A DNA stretch of 33,990 nt, from positions 1 through 33,990 of the forward strand of contig KE354169.1 of assembly GCA_000415505.1 (NCBI GenBank), written 5' to 3'. Source of the stretch: Streptomyces afghaniensis 772. Its GTDB lineage: Bacteria; Actinomycetota; Actinomycetes; Streptomycetales; Streptomycetaceae. The first letter of the stretch is position 1; each line of letters starts with the position of its first letter. Below are positions 14,519 to 24,249 of the stretch, piece by piece. A program made the translations under genes and the position numbers. The notes under the pieces were generated by a model. That model was not told the origin of the DNA. It saw only the letters and a list, made by a program, of their open reading frames with translations, and made no database searches.

Positions 14519-15250
14519 GTGAACGGTCCCGAGATCCACGTCGAGTTCGCTCCCGAGCTGCAGGTGTTCGTCCCCCAGGCCCGGCGGGTGGGCACCCTGC
14601 GGGCCACCACGGACGGCCTCTCCAGTCTGGGCCATGTCGTCGAGTCGCTGGGTGTGCCGCTGACCGAGGTGGGCGCCCTGGTCGTGGACGGCCGCGAGGT
14701 GCCCGTCTCGCACGTCCCGGCGGCCGGAGAGTCGGTGACCGTTCGGACCGTCGCCCGACCCCAGCGGGTGCCGGGCGCGCCCCTGCGCTTCCTCCTCGAC
14801 GTACACCTCGGCACACTGGCCCGCCGGCTGCGGCTGCTCGGCGTGGACACGGCCTACGAGTCGACCGACATCGGCGACCCCGCCCTCGCGGCGCGTTCGG
14901 CGGCCGAGCGGCGGGTCATGCTGAGCCGCGACCGGGGGTTGCTGCGGCGGCGCGAGCTGTGGGCGGGGGCGTTCGTGTACAGCACCCGGCCGGAGGAGCA
15001 GCTTCGGGACGTCCTGGAGCGCTTCCAGCCCGAGTTGCTCCCCTGGACGCGGTGCACGGCCTGCAACGGGGTGCTCCGCAAGGCGACCAAGGACGAGGTC
15101 GCCGATCAGCTGAAGCACGGGACGCATGCGATGTACGACGTGTTCGCGCAGTGCACCGCGTGCGGCCGGGCGTACTGGAAGGGTGCGCATCACGAGCAGC
15201 TCGAAGCGATCGTGGAGCGGGCGATGGCGCTTCGGTCGGAGCGCCGTTGA
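14519..15250 (+). CDS. Mut7-C RNase-domain protein with ubiquitin-like N-terminus
   Basis: This 243-residue protein has three parts. Residues 1-85 form a beta-grasp, ubiquitin-like domain (IHVEFAPELQVFV at the start, ALVVDGREVPVSHVPAAGESVTV at the end). Residues 88-170 are a PIN-like Mut7-C nuclease domain with acidic D94 in RFLLDVHLGTLARRLRLLG and D138 in MLSRDRGLL. The third part is a zinc ribbon with C179-x2-C182 and C212-x2-C215. The same architecture occurs in the bacterial Mut7-C/DUF82 family, predicted to act in RNA processing or decay. The start is a GTG at 14519 without a ribosome binding site. The gene ends in a strong bidirectional hairpin. RNA cleavage is inferred from the family only. 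Confidence 0.85.
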   Translation: MNGPEIHVEFAPELQVFVPQARRVGTLRATTDGLSSLGHVVESLGVPLTEVGALVVDGREVPVSHVPAAGESVTVRTVARPQRVPGAPLRFLLDVHLGTLARRLRLLGVDTAYESTDIGDPALAARSAAERRVMLSRDRGLLRRRELWAGAFVYSTRPEEQLRDVLERFQPELLPWTRCTACNGVLRKATKDEVADQLKHGTHAMYDVFAQCTACGRAYWKGAHHEQLEAIVERAMALRSERR

Positions 15251-15255
15251 CAGTT

Positions 15256-15322
15256 GGGCGCCGCGGGGAACTGCGGGCCGTCGGTGGCTGGTCGCGCAGT
15301 TCCCCGCGCCCCTTGGAGGGCG
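15256..15322. terminator. Bidirectional terminator / intergenic repeat copy 2
   Basis: GCGGGGAACTGCG (15263-15275) and CGCAGTTCCCCGC (15295-15307) form a perfect 13-bp stem around GGCTGGTCGCG, then CCCCTTGGAGGGCG. It sits between convergent genes ending at 15250 and 15324. Its GGCTGGTCGCGC and CCCCGCGCCCCT blocks are shared with the element at 8896-8961. Confidence 0.8.
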
Positions 15323-15323
15323 T

Positions 15324-17729
15324 CTAACGCCTGGTCAGGTCCTTCTTGCCGCAGGCGATGCCGTCCCTGTCGCGGTCCAGCCCGAGCGGATCGTCCCTGC
15401 CGTTGACCTTCAGGCGGCCGTAGTCGTTCGCCTTGAGCCACGCACAGCGGGACGCCGTCGTCTTCTTCACCTCCGCCGGGAAGTCGGTCGGCACGCAGAC
15501 GTTGATCGAGCCGTAGTGCCGGTCGCAGCCGGAGATCGTCGGGCTGACCTTCTGTGCCACCCGCTTCTTGCCGGGGCCCGTGACCTTGCCCTCGGGCGCG
15601 TCCGCGAAGTCGTGGACATGGGCCGAGGCGTCCGTCGCCTTGAGCGCCTGCGGGCCCTGGAGGTGCACCCACTTCGCCACCGACGGCACCCCGTTCGCGT
15701 CCACCGCGAAGAGCATGTACCAGCCGGGCGGAGCCAGGTTGGGGTTGCTCGTCACGTTCAGGTCGACGTTGTCGCCGTCGACGGACAGTGGCAGGTCAAC
15801 GAACCGCTGGTTCGGGTCGGAGGAGTGCGTGACGGCGGCCGGACGGATCAGCTCGGCCTTGGCGATGGGCCGGTCGACGGTGATCCGCTGGGTGTCGCCG
15901 TAGTTCCACTCGGTGTCGATCACCGAGGTGATCGAGGGGCGCGGGCCCTTGAACAGATAGGGCGGGCTGTAGACCGACACGTCGTGGTTCCAGGAGCCGT
16001 TGCCCGGGTTGTCGCCGGTGGTCATCACCCGGCCGTCAGGGAGCAGGAACGCCGAGGAGTGGTAGCCGCGCGCCTCGGGGTCGACGGCCACCGGGTCGAA
16101 GGTCTCCGACGCGGGGTCGAAGATCGACGTCTCGTAGACCGGGTTGGCGCGGTTGTGCAGCGCGCCGCCCGTCTCCAGCACCTTGCCGTCGGGCAGGAGC
16201 ACGGCGGAGACGTACATCTTGCCCTGGTTCCCGGTCTGCGGCACCGGGCCGTTGCCCAGGTCGACCGTGCCCTGTGGGATCGGCGGCCCGGCCATGTACG
16301 CGGGGCTGGGCTGCTTGAGGTCGATGATGTCGGTCAGGCGGTTCGCCTCCGGGTTGGAGTCGATGTTGCCGCCTCCGAGGGTGAGGACCTTCTGGTCCTG
16401 TGCCGGGGGCAGCAGCACGCTGGCCGACTGGTCGCGCTCGTCCTTCTTCTGGAGGCCGGGGACCTGGGTGATGGTGTTGGCGCCGTAGTCGTAGATCGCC
16501 GAGCCGGTGCCGGGGATGTTGTTGCCGAAGACGTGGCTGCCCGAGTAGAAGAGGCGGCCGTCCTGCATGAGGATCATCGACGGGTACAGGCCCCAGTACG
16601 ACCAGGTCTGGTTGACCTTCCACAGCGGCTGCCACTGCTGCTCGGCCTCGGAGAACAGCTCGGCGGTGACCGAGCCGCTGGAGTCCTCGCGCAGGCCGCC
16701 GAAGGAGATGACGTCACCGTTGCCGAGGATCGTGGCCGACGGGTACCAGTGGCCGTCGTTCATGTCGTTGGTCTTCGTGTAGGCCTCGGTCTCCGGGTCG
16801 AAGATGTACGAGTCCTTGTAGCCCTGGTAGCCGACGCGGCCGTCCGCCGTCGGGTAGCCCTTGTTGCCGCTCATCACCAGCACGCGCCCGTCCTGGAGCT
16901 GCACATGGCCGGCGCAGAACATGTCCTTCGGTGTGGGGATGACCTTGTAGGAGCCGTTCGCCGGGTCGTAGACGGCCGAGGTGAAGGTGCCGGCCTTGAA
17001 CATCGACTCGTCGTTGCCGGAGCCCGCGATGAGCAGCACCTTGCCGTTGTGGAGGACGACGGAGTGCATGGAGCGGACCGGGTTCTTCGTGGGCAGCACG
17101 TCCCACGTGCCGTTGGCGCACTGCTCGGCCGTGCCGGTGCAGTCCGGCGGCGGGACCGGGGCGGCGACCTGCTCCATCGTGTAGTCGTCGGTGGTGGCCG
17201 AGCCGGTGCCGTAGACGGAGACGCCCCAGGAGATGCGGTCGGTGCCGGCCGGGACCTCGGGGGTGCGGACGGTGGCCTCGGTCCAGGTGCCGGCCATGTC
17301 CAGCGTCTTGAGGTCGGTCCAGTACTGCCAGCCGGCCGTCTTGTCGTGCCGGAAGAGGGTGACCGAGGCGTCCGGGGTGGTCGTCTTGTACCAGAGCCCG
17401 AGGTCGTACTGCCTGCCCGGCGTCACCACCGGCGCGCACTCGGCGGACTCGGTGATCAGGGCCTTGCGGTCGCCGTCGACACGGCGGGTCAGCTCGACCT
17501 TCATGGCCTTGGAGCCGGTGTGCGCGTCGGCCGTGGCGGTGAAGGTGAAGTCGTTGTCGCCCCAGCCGGACTTCTCCCAGCAGTACGGCATGTCGCCGGT
17601 GCCGGCGGTCTCGAAGCCGGGGTTCCTGATGAGGTTGGCGGCGGAGGCGGGCTGGGGTGCGGTCAGCAGGAGGCCGGCCGTGAGGGCGCCCACGCCGACG
17701 AGTGCGGTTCTTCTCCGGTACTTGTTCAC
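15324..17729 (-). CDS. Secreted copper-radical oxidase (GlxA/galactose oxidase family) with Excalibur-like tail
   Basis: This 801-residue protein starts at a GTG (17729, AAGGAGAG upstream) with a signal peptide (KYRRR, hydrophobic 8-24, ASA near 30). Residues 31-190 are a carbohydrate-binding-like beta sandwich, 205-590 a seven-bladed kelch domain, and 595-690 the galactose-oxidase C-terminal (DUF1929) domain. All copper-radical ligands are visible: C272 (MFCAGH) and Y329 (HWYPS) for the Tyr-Cys cofactor, Y556-H557 (RGYHSS), and H635 (VTHSSD). Residues 735-796 add cysteines and DRDRDGIAC, an Excalibur-type calcium motif not present in classical GlxA as I recall it. It probably oxidises an alcohol or aldehyde on an extracellular glycan to produce H2O2. 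Its GTGA overlap couples it to a glycosyltransferase gene. Confidence 0.9.
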   Translation of the reverse strand: MNKYRRRTALVGVGALTAGLLLTAPQPASAANLIRNPGFETAGTGDMPYCWEKSGWGDNDFTFTATADAHTGSKAMKVELTRRVDGDRKALITESAECAPVVTPGRQYDLGLWYKTTTPDASVTLFRHDKTAGWQYWTDLKTLDMAGTWTEATVRTPEVPAGTDRISWGVSVYGTGSATTDDYTMEQVAAPVPPPDCTGTAEQCANGTWDVLPTKNPVRSMHSVVLHNGKVLLIAGSGNDESMFKAGTFTSAVYDPANGSYKVIPTPKDMFCAGHVQLQDGRVLVMSGNKGYPTADGRVGYQGYKDSYIFDPETEAYTKTNDMNDGHWYPSATILGNGDVISFGGLREDSSGSVTAELFSEAEQQWQPLWKVNQTWSYWGLYPSMILMQDGRLFYSGSHVFGNNIPGTGSAIYDYGANTITQVPGLQKKDERDQSASVLLPPAQDQKVLTLGGGNIDSNPEANRLTDIIDLKQPSPAYMAGPPIPQGTVDLGNGPVPQTGNQGKMYVSAVLLPDGKVLETGGALHNRANPVYETSIFDPASETFDPVAVDPEARGYHSSAFLLPDGRVMTTGDNPGNGSWNHDVSVYSPPYLFKGPRPSITSVIDTEWNYGDTQRITVDRPIAKAELIRPAAVTHSSDPNQRFVDLPLSVDGDNVDLNVTSNPNLAPPGWYMLFAVDANGVPSVAKWVHLQGPQALKATDASAHVHDFADAPEGKVTGPGKKRVAQKVSPTISGCDRHYGSINVCVPTDFPAEVKKTTASRCAWLKANDYGRLKVNGRDDPLGLDRDRDGIACGKKDLTRR

Positions 17730-18919
17730 ACGGCTCTCCTTGCGGTGCGGCCGTCGCGCACGGGCTTCTCACCGGCCCGGCGCGGCAGGTAGACCAGCGC
17801 TTCGGTCGCCACGAAGCGCAGGACGAAAGTCGTCACCAGCGCGAGCGCGGTGGCGGACAGCACGCCCAGGTGCAACTGGTGCACGAACAGGGCGATCAGC
17901 GGGATACGCAGCACCAGATCGGCGTTGGCGAGCAGCGCGAACCGGCCCGCCCGGTCCCACCAGCGCCGGTGCCGGCGCCGCTCGCGGAACAGCAGGTGCT
18001 CGATGAGCACGAAGTTCCAGGCGACGCCGAGCTGGTTGGCGAGGATCTCCGCCGGTACGTAGTGCATGCCGGCGGCGGTCAGCGCCCACAGGCCGAGCAG
18101 GTTCGGCAGGAAGCCGGTGAGCCCGATCAGGCCGAAGCCGACCATGCGCGCGACCGGCGAGGCGGCGCGCAGCCCGGCCAGGTGGCGCAGGAACCGCAGG
18201 CCCTCCTGCGCGGTCGACTTGGACTCCCCGGCGAACCGGTCCTGGAAGACGAAGGGCACCTCGGTGACCTTGCGCGGGCGGCTGCGGACGGCGAGTTCGA
18301 GGAGGATCTTGTAACCGAGCGGCTGGAGCACCTCGGCGGTGACCGCGCTGCGGCGGATCGCGAAGAAGCCGCTCATCGGGTCGCTGATGCCGTGCAGCCG
18401 GCGCGGGAACAGTGCCTTGGTCAGCCAGGTCGCCCCGCGCGAGACGGCCACCCGGTAGCTGCCCGCGAGCCCGGCCCGGCTGCCGCCCTTGATGTACCGG
18501 GAGGCGACGACGAGCCCGGCGTTCGCCCGCTCGCCCGTGGCGACCAGGTCGGGCACCAGGGACGGCGGGTGCTGGCAGTCGCCGTCCATGACGACGATCC
18601 AGTCGGACGTGGCGGCCTTCAGTCCCTCGACGACCGCGCCGCCGAGCCCGCCCACCGGTTCCTGCCGGTGCAGGACGGTCACCGGGAAGGGGCAGTCCTG
18701 CGCCGCCTTCTCGATGACCTCGGGCGTGTCGTCGGTGGAGTCGTCCACGAAGAGGACTTCGCAGGGCAGCCGGGCGGGTACGGCCTCGGTGATCTGGTGC
18801 AGCAACTGCCGTACGTTCGCCGACTCGTTGAACGTCGGTACGACGATGGTGACGGCGCCCGGCTCGGGGATCTCGGCGGTCTCGACGACCTCTCCGGGGA
18901 CGGTGGACTCCTGGCTCAT
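17726..18919 (-). CDS. Polyprenyl-phosphate sugar synthase (GT2) fused to GtrA domain
   Basis: This 397-residue protein has an N-terminal dolichol-phosphate-mannose-synthase-like GT2 domain (about 20-245). VPTFNESANV binds nucleotide, D59-D60 is the first aspartate pair, and D112-G-D114 in VMDGDCQHPP is the metal-binding DxD. The C-terminal part (about 255-375) has four hydrophobic helices typical of GtrA, often linked to flipping or transfer of lipid-linked sugars. It should transfer a sugar from a nucleotide donor (mannose or glucose) to polyprenyl phosphate at the inner membrane. The ATG at 18919 overlaps the previous stop as ATGA, and its own stop overlaps the oxidase start as GTGA. The obvious acceptor of its product is the GT39-like enzyme encoded just upstream. 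Confidence 0.88.
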   Translation of the reverse strand: MSQESTVPGEVVETAEIPEPGAVTIVVPTFNESANVRQLLHQITEAVPARLPCEVLFVDDSTDDTPEVIEKAAQDCPFPVTVLHRQEPVGGLGGAVVEGLKAATSDWIVVMDGDCQHPPSLVPDLVATGERANAGLVVASRYIKGGSRAGLAGSYRVAVSRGATWLTKALFPRRLHGISDPMSGFFAIRRSAVTAEVLQPLGYKILLELAVRSRPRKVTEVPFVFQDRFAGESKSTAQEGLRFLRHLAGLRAASPVARMVGFGLIGLTGFLPNLLGLWALTAAGMHYVPAEILANQLGVAWNFVLIEHLLFRERRRHRRWWDRAGRFALLANADLVLRIPLIALFVHQLHLGVLSATALALVTTFVLRFVATEALVYLPRRAGEKPVRDGRTARRAV

Positions 18920-20565
18920 CGCGCGCCTCCGGCGGACGTCTGGATCTGGCGGATCTCGATGCGGTCCTCGCCGGTGCCGAAGGTGGCGACCGGGTCCGAG
19001 TGCTCCATGGCGGCCTTGACGTTGGGCAGGTCGGCCGCGTCGCGCCGCACGGTCGGCGAGGCGACGACGTAGTCCAGGTCCTTCCAGCCGCGCGGCATCG
19101 TCTTCGTCACCGCCGGGTCGAGGTCGGCCTTGTAGAACCAGATGACGCCGAGGCCCGGCCGGTAGCCCTGGTGCACCAGGTCCAGCCAGAGGGCGTCGTC
19201 GACCAGGACGCGGGTGCGCTCCGGGTGCTCGACCTCGGTGGCCAGCCACTTGGACGCGGCCTTGTAGGGGGCGTTGGCGTCGGTGGTGACGGCGGTGCGG
19301 GCGCCGTCGTACCAGTGCGGTACGACGTAGGCGCCGGCGGCGAGGGCGAGGACCGTGGCGAGCGCGTACCGGCCCACGCTGACGTACCGTTTCTCCGCCT
19401 CGGAGCGCCAGCGGCTCAGCACCGCGTGGGCGACGGAGGCGGTTCCTCCGGCGAGGACCAGGGCGAGGAACGGCAGGGCCTGGATGACGTACATCGCGGG
19501 CAGGTAGCCGTTGGGGCGCAGGGCCAGGGCGGCGAAGATCGCGACGGCCAGGGCGGGTCCGGCCAGGGCGCGCGCGGTGACGGACCAGCGCCAGGTGACG
19601 AGGAGCAGGAGGGCGCCCGCGAGGCCGCCGAGGGGCAGGATCCTGTCGTAGTACAGCCACGACTGGAGTACGCCCCAGGAGCCGGAGCCCTGGTCCAGGA
19701 TGAAGCCCGAACCGGGCCTGGTCATCTGGTACTTGACGCCGTCCCAGAGGGAGACGTGCCCGGCGCCCGGCAGCAGCTCGCCCTTGAGCAGGGCGAACAG
19801 CGGATACGAGAAGCCGATCAGGGCGCAGGCCGTGACGGCTCCGGTGAGGGCGAACTTGCGGGTGTCCTTGTGGCTGTGCCGCCACATGGTGAGGAACAGG
19901 GCCGGCAGGACGATGAGCATCGTCTCTTTGGTGAGGACGGCCGTGGCGGCCGCGATCCCGGCCCCGAAGTGGTGCCAGAGGTGGCGGCTCGGGGAGGCGG
20001 CCAGGGTGAAGGCCAGCAGCGTCCACATCACCGCGAGGTTGTCGAGGAAGATCTCCCGCTGGAGGACGACGGCCAGCGGCGAGAGGCCGAAGAACACCAT
20101 GCCGAGCGCGGCCGCCCAGCGGGGCAGGGCGAGGCGGCGGCCCAGGACGTAGACGAGGACCGCGCTGATGCCGCTGATCACCAGCATCGCGGCCCGCATG
20201 GTGCCGACCGTCATCGACTCGGGGCTGATCAACGCCGGGATCCAGGTCAGCACGGCGATCTGGATCCAGCCCAGCGGCGGGTGGTCGTACCAGTAGGTGT
20301 AGTGGGCCAGGCCGTTGCCCTGCTGGACCGACCAGGCCTGGGCGAGGTAGGTGCCCTCGTCGTCGCTGAGCGCCGGGTAGTCGGCGATGTTCCAGCCCTG
20401 CACGACGAGGATCGCCACGAGGAGGACACCGCACAGCAGCAGGTCGGACCGGGAGGAGCGCAGCCGGCTCGGCGGCTCCGGTCGTCGGTGGGCACCGGTG
20501 CGGGGCGCGGGCTGCCGCTGCGCGGGGACCTTGGCAGTGGTCACCGCGGGAAGGGTGGAGGTCAC
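18916..20565 (-). CDS. GT39/ArnT-like membrane glycosyltransferase
   Basis: This 549-residue integral membrane protein has a 40-residue basic cytoplasmic N-terminus, about 11 transmembrane helices and a C-terminal soluble domain (about 430-549). The acidic pair D69-E70 in LSDDEGTY after TM1 and the YDHPPLGW loop are hallmarks of GT-C protein mannosyltransferase/ArnT/GT83-type enzymes that use polyprenyl-phosphate sugars outside the membrane. The start is a GTG at 20565 overlapping the previous stop (GTGA); in-frame codons upstream lie in the preceding gene. Its donor probably comes from the DPM-synthase-GtrA protein encoded next, and the acceptor may be the glycan made by the first gene or a cell-surface protein. 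Acceptor identity is inference. Confidence 0.88.
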   Translation of the reverse strand: MTSTLPAVTTAKVPAQRQPAPRTGAHRRPEPPSRLRSSRSDLLLCGVLLVAILVVQGWNIADYPALSDDEGTYLAQAWSVQQGNGLAHYTYWYDHPPLGWIQIAVLTWIPALISPESMTVGTMRAAMLVISGISAVLVYVLGRRLALPRWAAALGMVFFGLSPLAVVLQREIFLDNLAVMWTLLAFTLAASPSRHLWHHFGAGIAAATAVLTKETMLIVLPALFLTMWRHSHKDTRKFALTGAVTACALIGFSYPLFALLKGELLPGAGHVSLWDGVKYQMTRPGSGFILDQGSGSWGVLQSWLYYDRILPLGGLAGALLLLVTWRWSVTARALAGPALAVAIFAALALRPNGYLPAMYVIQALPFLALVLAGGTASVAHAVLSRWRSEAEKRYVSVGRYALATVLALAAGAYVVPHWYDGARTAVTTDANAPYKAASKWLATEVEHPERTRVLVDDALWLDLVHQGYRPGLGVIWFYKADLDPAVTKTMPRGWKDLDYVVASPTVRRDAADLPNVKAAMEHSDPVATFGTGEDRIEIRQIQTSAGGAR

Positions 20566-21851
20566 GCGGGAACGTCCTCTCGGGTCACGGGAACGTCCTG
20601 CCGGCTCACGGCCGTCTCGTCGAGATGCGCGCCCACATGGGTCGTCAGCTCCCAGTCGTTGCGGCCGCGCTGCTCGCGCCATACGGCACGGACGGCCGCC
20701 CCGGCGAGCAGGACCTGGTAGAAGGGGCCGCCCAGGACCAGCTTCAGGTAGTGCGCGAACCGCACGCGCAGTCCGTACTGCTTGCCGAAGTCGTGCAGTC
20801 CGACGATCTCGAAGACGAAGGTGACCAGGGCGGTGACGGCCGGCAGGAAGGTGATGAAGGCGATGCCGACCGGTACGTCCAGGAACAGCGCGATCGCCAC
20901 GTTCAGCGGGATGATCAGGCCGGTGAAGGCCTGCATGAACGGTGTCATCAGGGTGTAGCGGGCGAGCAGCCGCTGCCCGAGGGTGGGCAGTTGCTTCCAG
21001 TCCTTCTTCCGGTACACCTGGAGGAACCCCTGGTTCCAGCGGGTGCGCTGCTTCAGCAGGGACATCAGCGAGCCCGGGGTCTCCTCCCGGGTCACCATGT
21101 CGGAGTCGTAGGCGACGACGACCTTCTTGCCGACGCTGGAGAGCCTGACGCCCAGGTCGCAGTCCTCGGCGAGGCAGTTCGGGTCCCAGCCGTCGGCTTC
21201 CCTGAGGACGTCCGTGCGGACGAAGACCGTGTTGCCGCCGAGCGGAATGAAACCTTTCTGCGCGTGCAGGTGGAGCCGCGAGCGGAACCAGAAGAAGTAC
21301 TCCAGGCAGTTGCGCAGGCTGTACCAGCTGGAGTGGAAGTTGATCAGCTGCACCCCGCCCTGGACGACGTCCGCGCCGGTGGTGCGGAAGGCGTGGTCGA
21401 CGTGGGCGAGGAGCTCGGGGTGGACCTGGTCCTCCGCGTCGAAGACGCCGACGACGTCGCCGCGGCAGTGCGGCAGTGCCGTGTTCATGGCCTTCGGCTT
21501 GTTCTTCTTCTCGTGGCGGTCGACGACGACCCGGACCCGTGGATCACGCGCCGCGGCCTGCTCGGCCACGGCGGTGGTCTCCGGGTCGTCGTGTCCGACG
21601 ATCACGATGATCTCGAAGTCGGTGTGGCTCGATTCCAGCAGCCGCTGGATCGTGTGGTCCAGCACCGCCTGTTCGTGCCGTGCGGGCAGCAGCAGCGAGA
21701 ACGAGACGTGCTCGGTCCCGTCCGGACTGCTGAACCGCGTGGAGGCGAGCACTTCCGGCGTACGCCAGGCGTGCATCTGCCACCACAGGGTGAACGCCGC
21801 CATCCAGAACAGGGCCAGTGAAACGGCAGCGATGAAGACAGACGTCAGCAA
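20562..21851 (-). CDS. Processive family 2 glycosyltransferase (cellulose/hyaluronan synthase-like)
   Basis: This 429-residue protein has an N-terminal transmembrane helix (3-25), a cytosolic GT2 domain (about 48-290) and two to three C-terminal hydrophobic segments (about 300-350 and 378-400). The D,D,D,QxxRW pattern of membrane polysaccharide synthases is complete: D138-A-E-D141, E229-D230 in AEDCDLG, and Q268-R-T-R-W272. It should polymerise a beta-linked sugar and feed it through its own channel. No PilZ domain is present, so it differs from c-di-GMP-regulated BcsA. The TTG at 21851 follows GGGGGGA and is the first gene of the four-gene coupled operon. Product (glucan, GlcNAc polymer or other) is not readable from sequence alone. 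Confidence 0.85.
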   Translation of the reverse strand: MLTSVFIAAVSLALFWMAAFTLWWQMHAWRTPEVLASTRFSSPDGTEHVSFSLLLPARHEQAVLDHTIQRLLESSHTDFEIIVIVGHDDPETTAVAEQAAARDPRVRVVVDRHEKKNKPKAMNTALPHCRGDVVGVFDAEDQVHPELLAHVDHAFRTTGADVVQGGVQLINFHSSWYSLRNCLEYFFWFRSRLHLHAQKGFIPLGGNTVFVRTDVLREADGWDPNCLAEDCDLGVRLSSVGKKVVVAYDSDMVTREETPGSLMSLLKQRTRWNQGFLQVYRKKDWKQLPTLGQRLLARYTLMTPFMQAFTGLIIPLNVAIALFLDVPVGIAFITFLPAVTALVTFVFEIVGLHDFGKQYGLRVRFAHYLKLVLGGPFYQVLLAGAAVRAVWREQRGRNDWELTTHVGAHLDETAVSRQDVPVTREDVPA

Positions 21852-21880
21852 ACAGATCCCCCCAGATCCCAGAACCCCCC

Positions 21881-21925
21881 GCCGTGACGGTCTATCTCAG
21901 CCATCACGGCACTGTGCAGAGATTA
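21881..21925 (-). promoter_or_regulatory. Promoter/leader of the glycan operon
   Basis: TAATCT on the minus strand (21925-21920) is a good -10, and would start transcription near 21913. The leader then contains GCCGTGA (minus strand) and its inverted copy TCACGGC (21904-21910 and 21881-21887, 16 nt apart), which can form a hairpin or bind a regulator, before the TTG at 21851. No clear -35 was identified. No terminator separates this from the gene ending at 21989 except the promoter itself. Confidence 0.4.
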
Positions 21926-21988
21926 AGGGGGAACTGTGAAGCCTGGGGGCCGTTCAGATAAAGAGCGTGTTGCCGTTGGTTCCCGACG

Positions 21989-24022
<2,034 letters not shown>

Positions 24023-24249
24023 GGTGTCCATCCTGCCGCAGTACCCCGCCCGGCACGCGTCAGGCGCCGCGCGGGCGCCGCCCGGGGCGCACACCCGACG
24101 GACGCGCGGCGCCTCAACCCGCCCGCGTCTTCACATAATCGGGCCGGGCACGCCCCCTCGCCCCGATGCGCCGTCGGCAGCACACTTGACCAAGGAAACG
24201 ACCAGTACGACGACCTAGGTGCGCCGGTGCCGCCGGAGGGGGACGTGAC

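Noticed and set aside
15126-17792. 888-codon plus-strand open frame opposite the copper oxidase gene
   Set aside because: Antisense shadow of a gene with clear motifs; composition is Val/Arg/Gly-rich without domains.
24187-24216. TTGACC upstream of the STAND gene as a promoter
   Set aside because: No acceptable -10 at 16-19 nt; TAGGTG lies 23 nt away.
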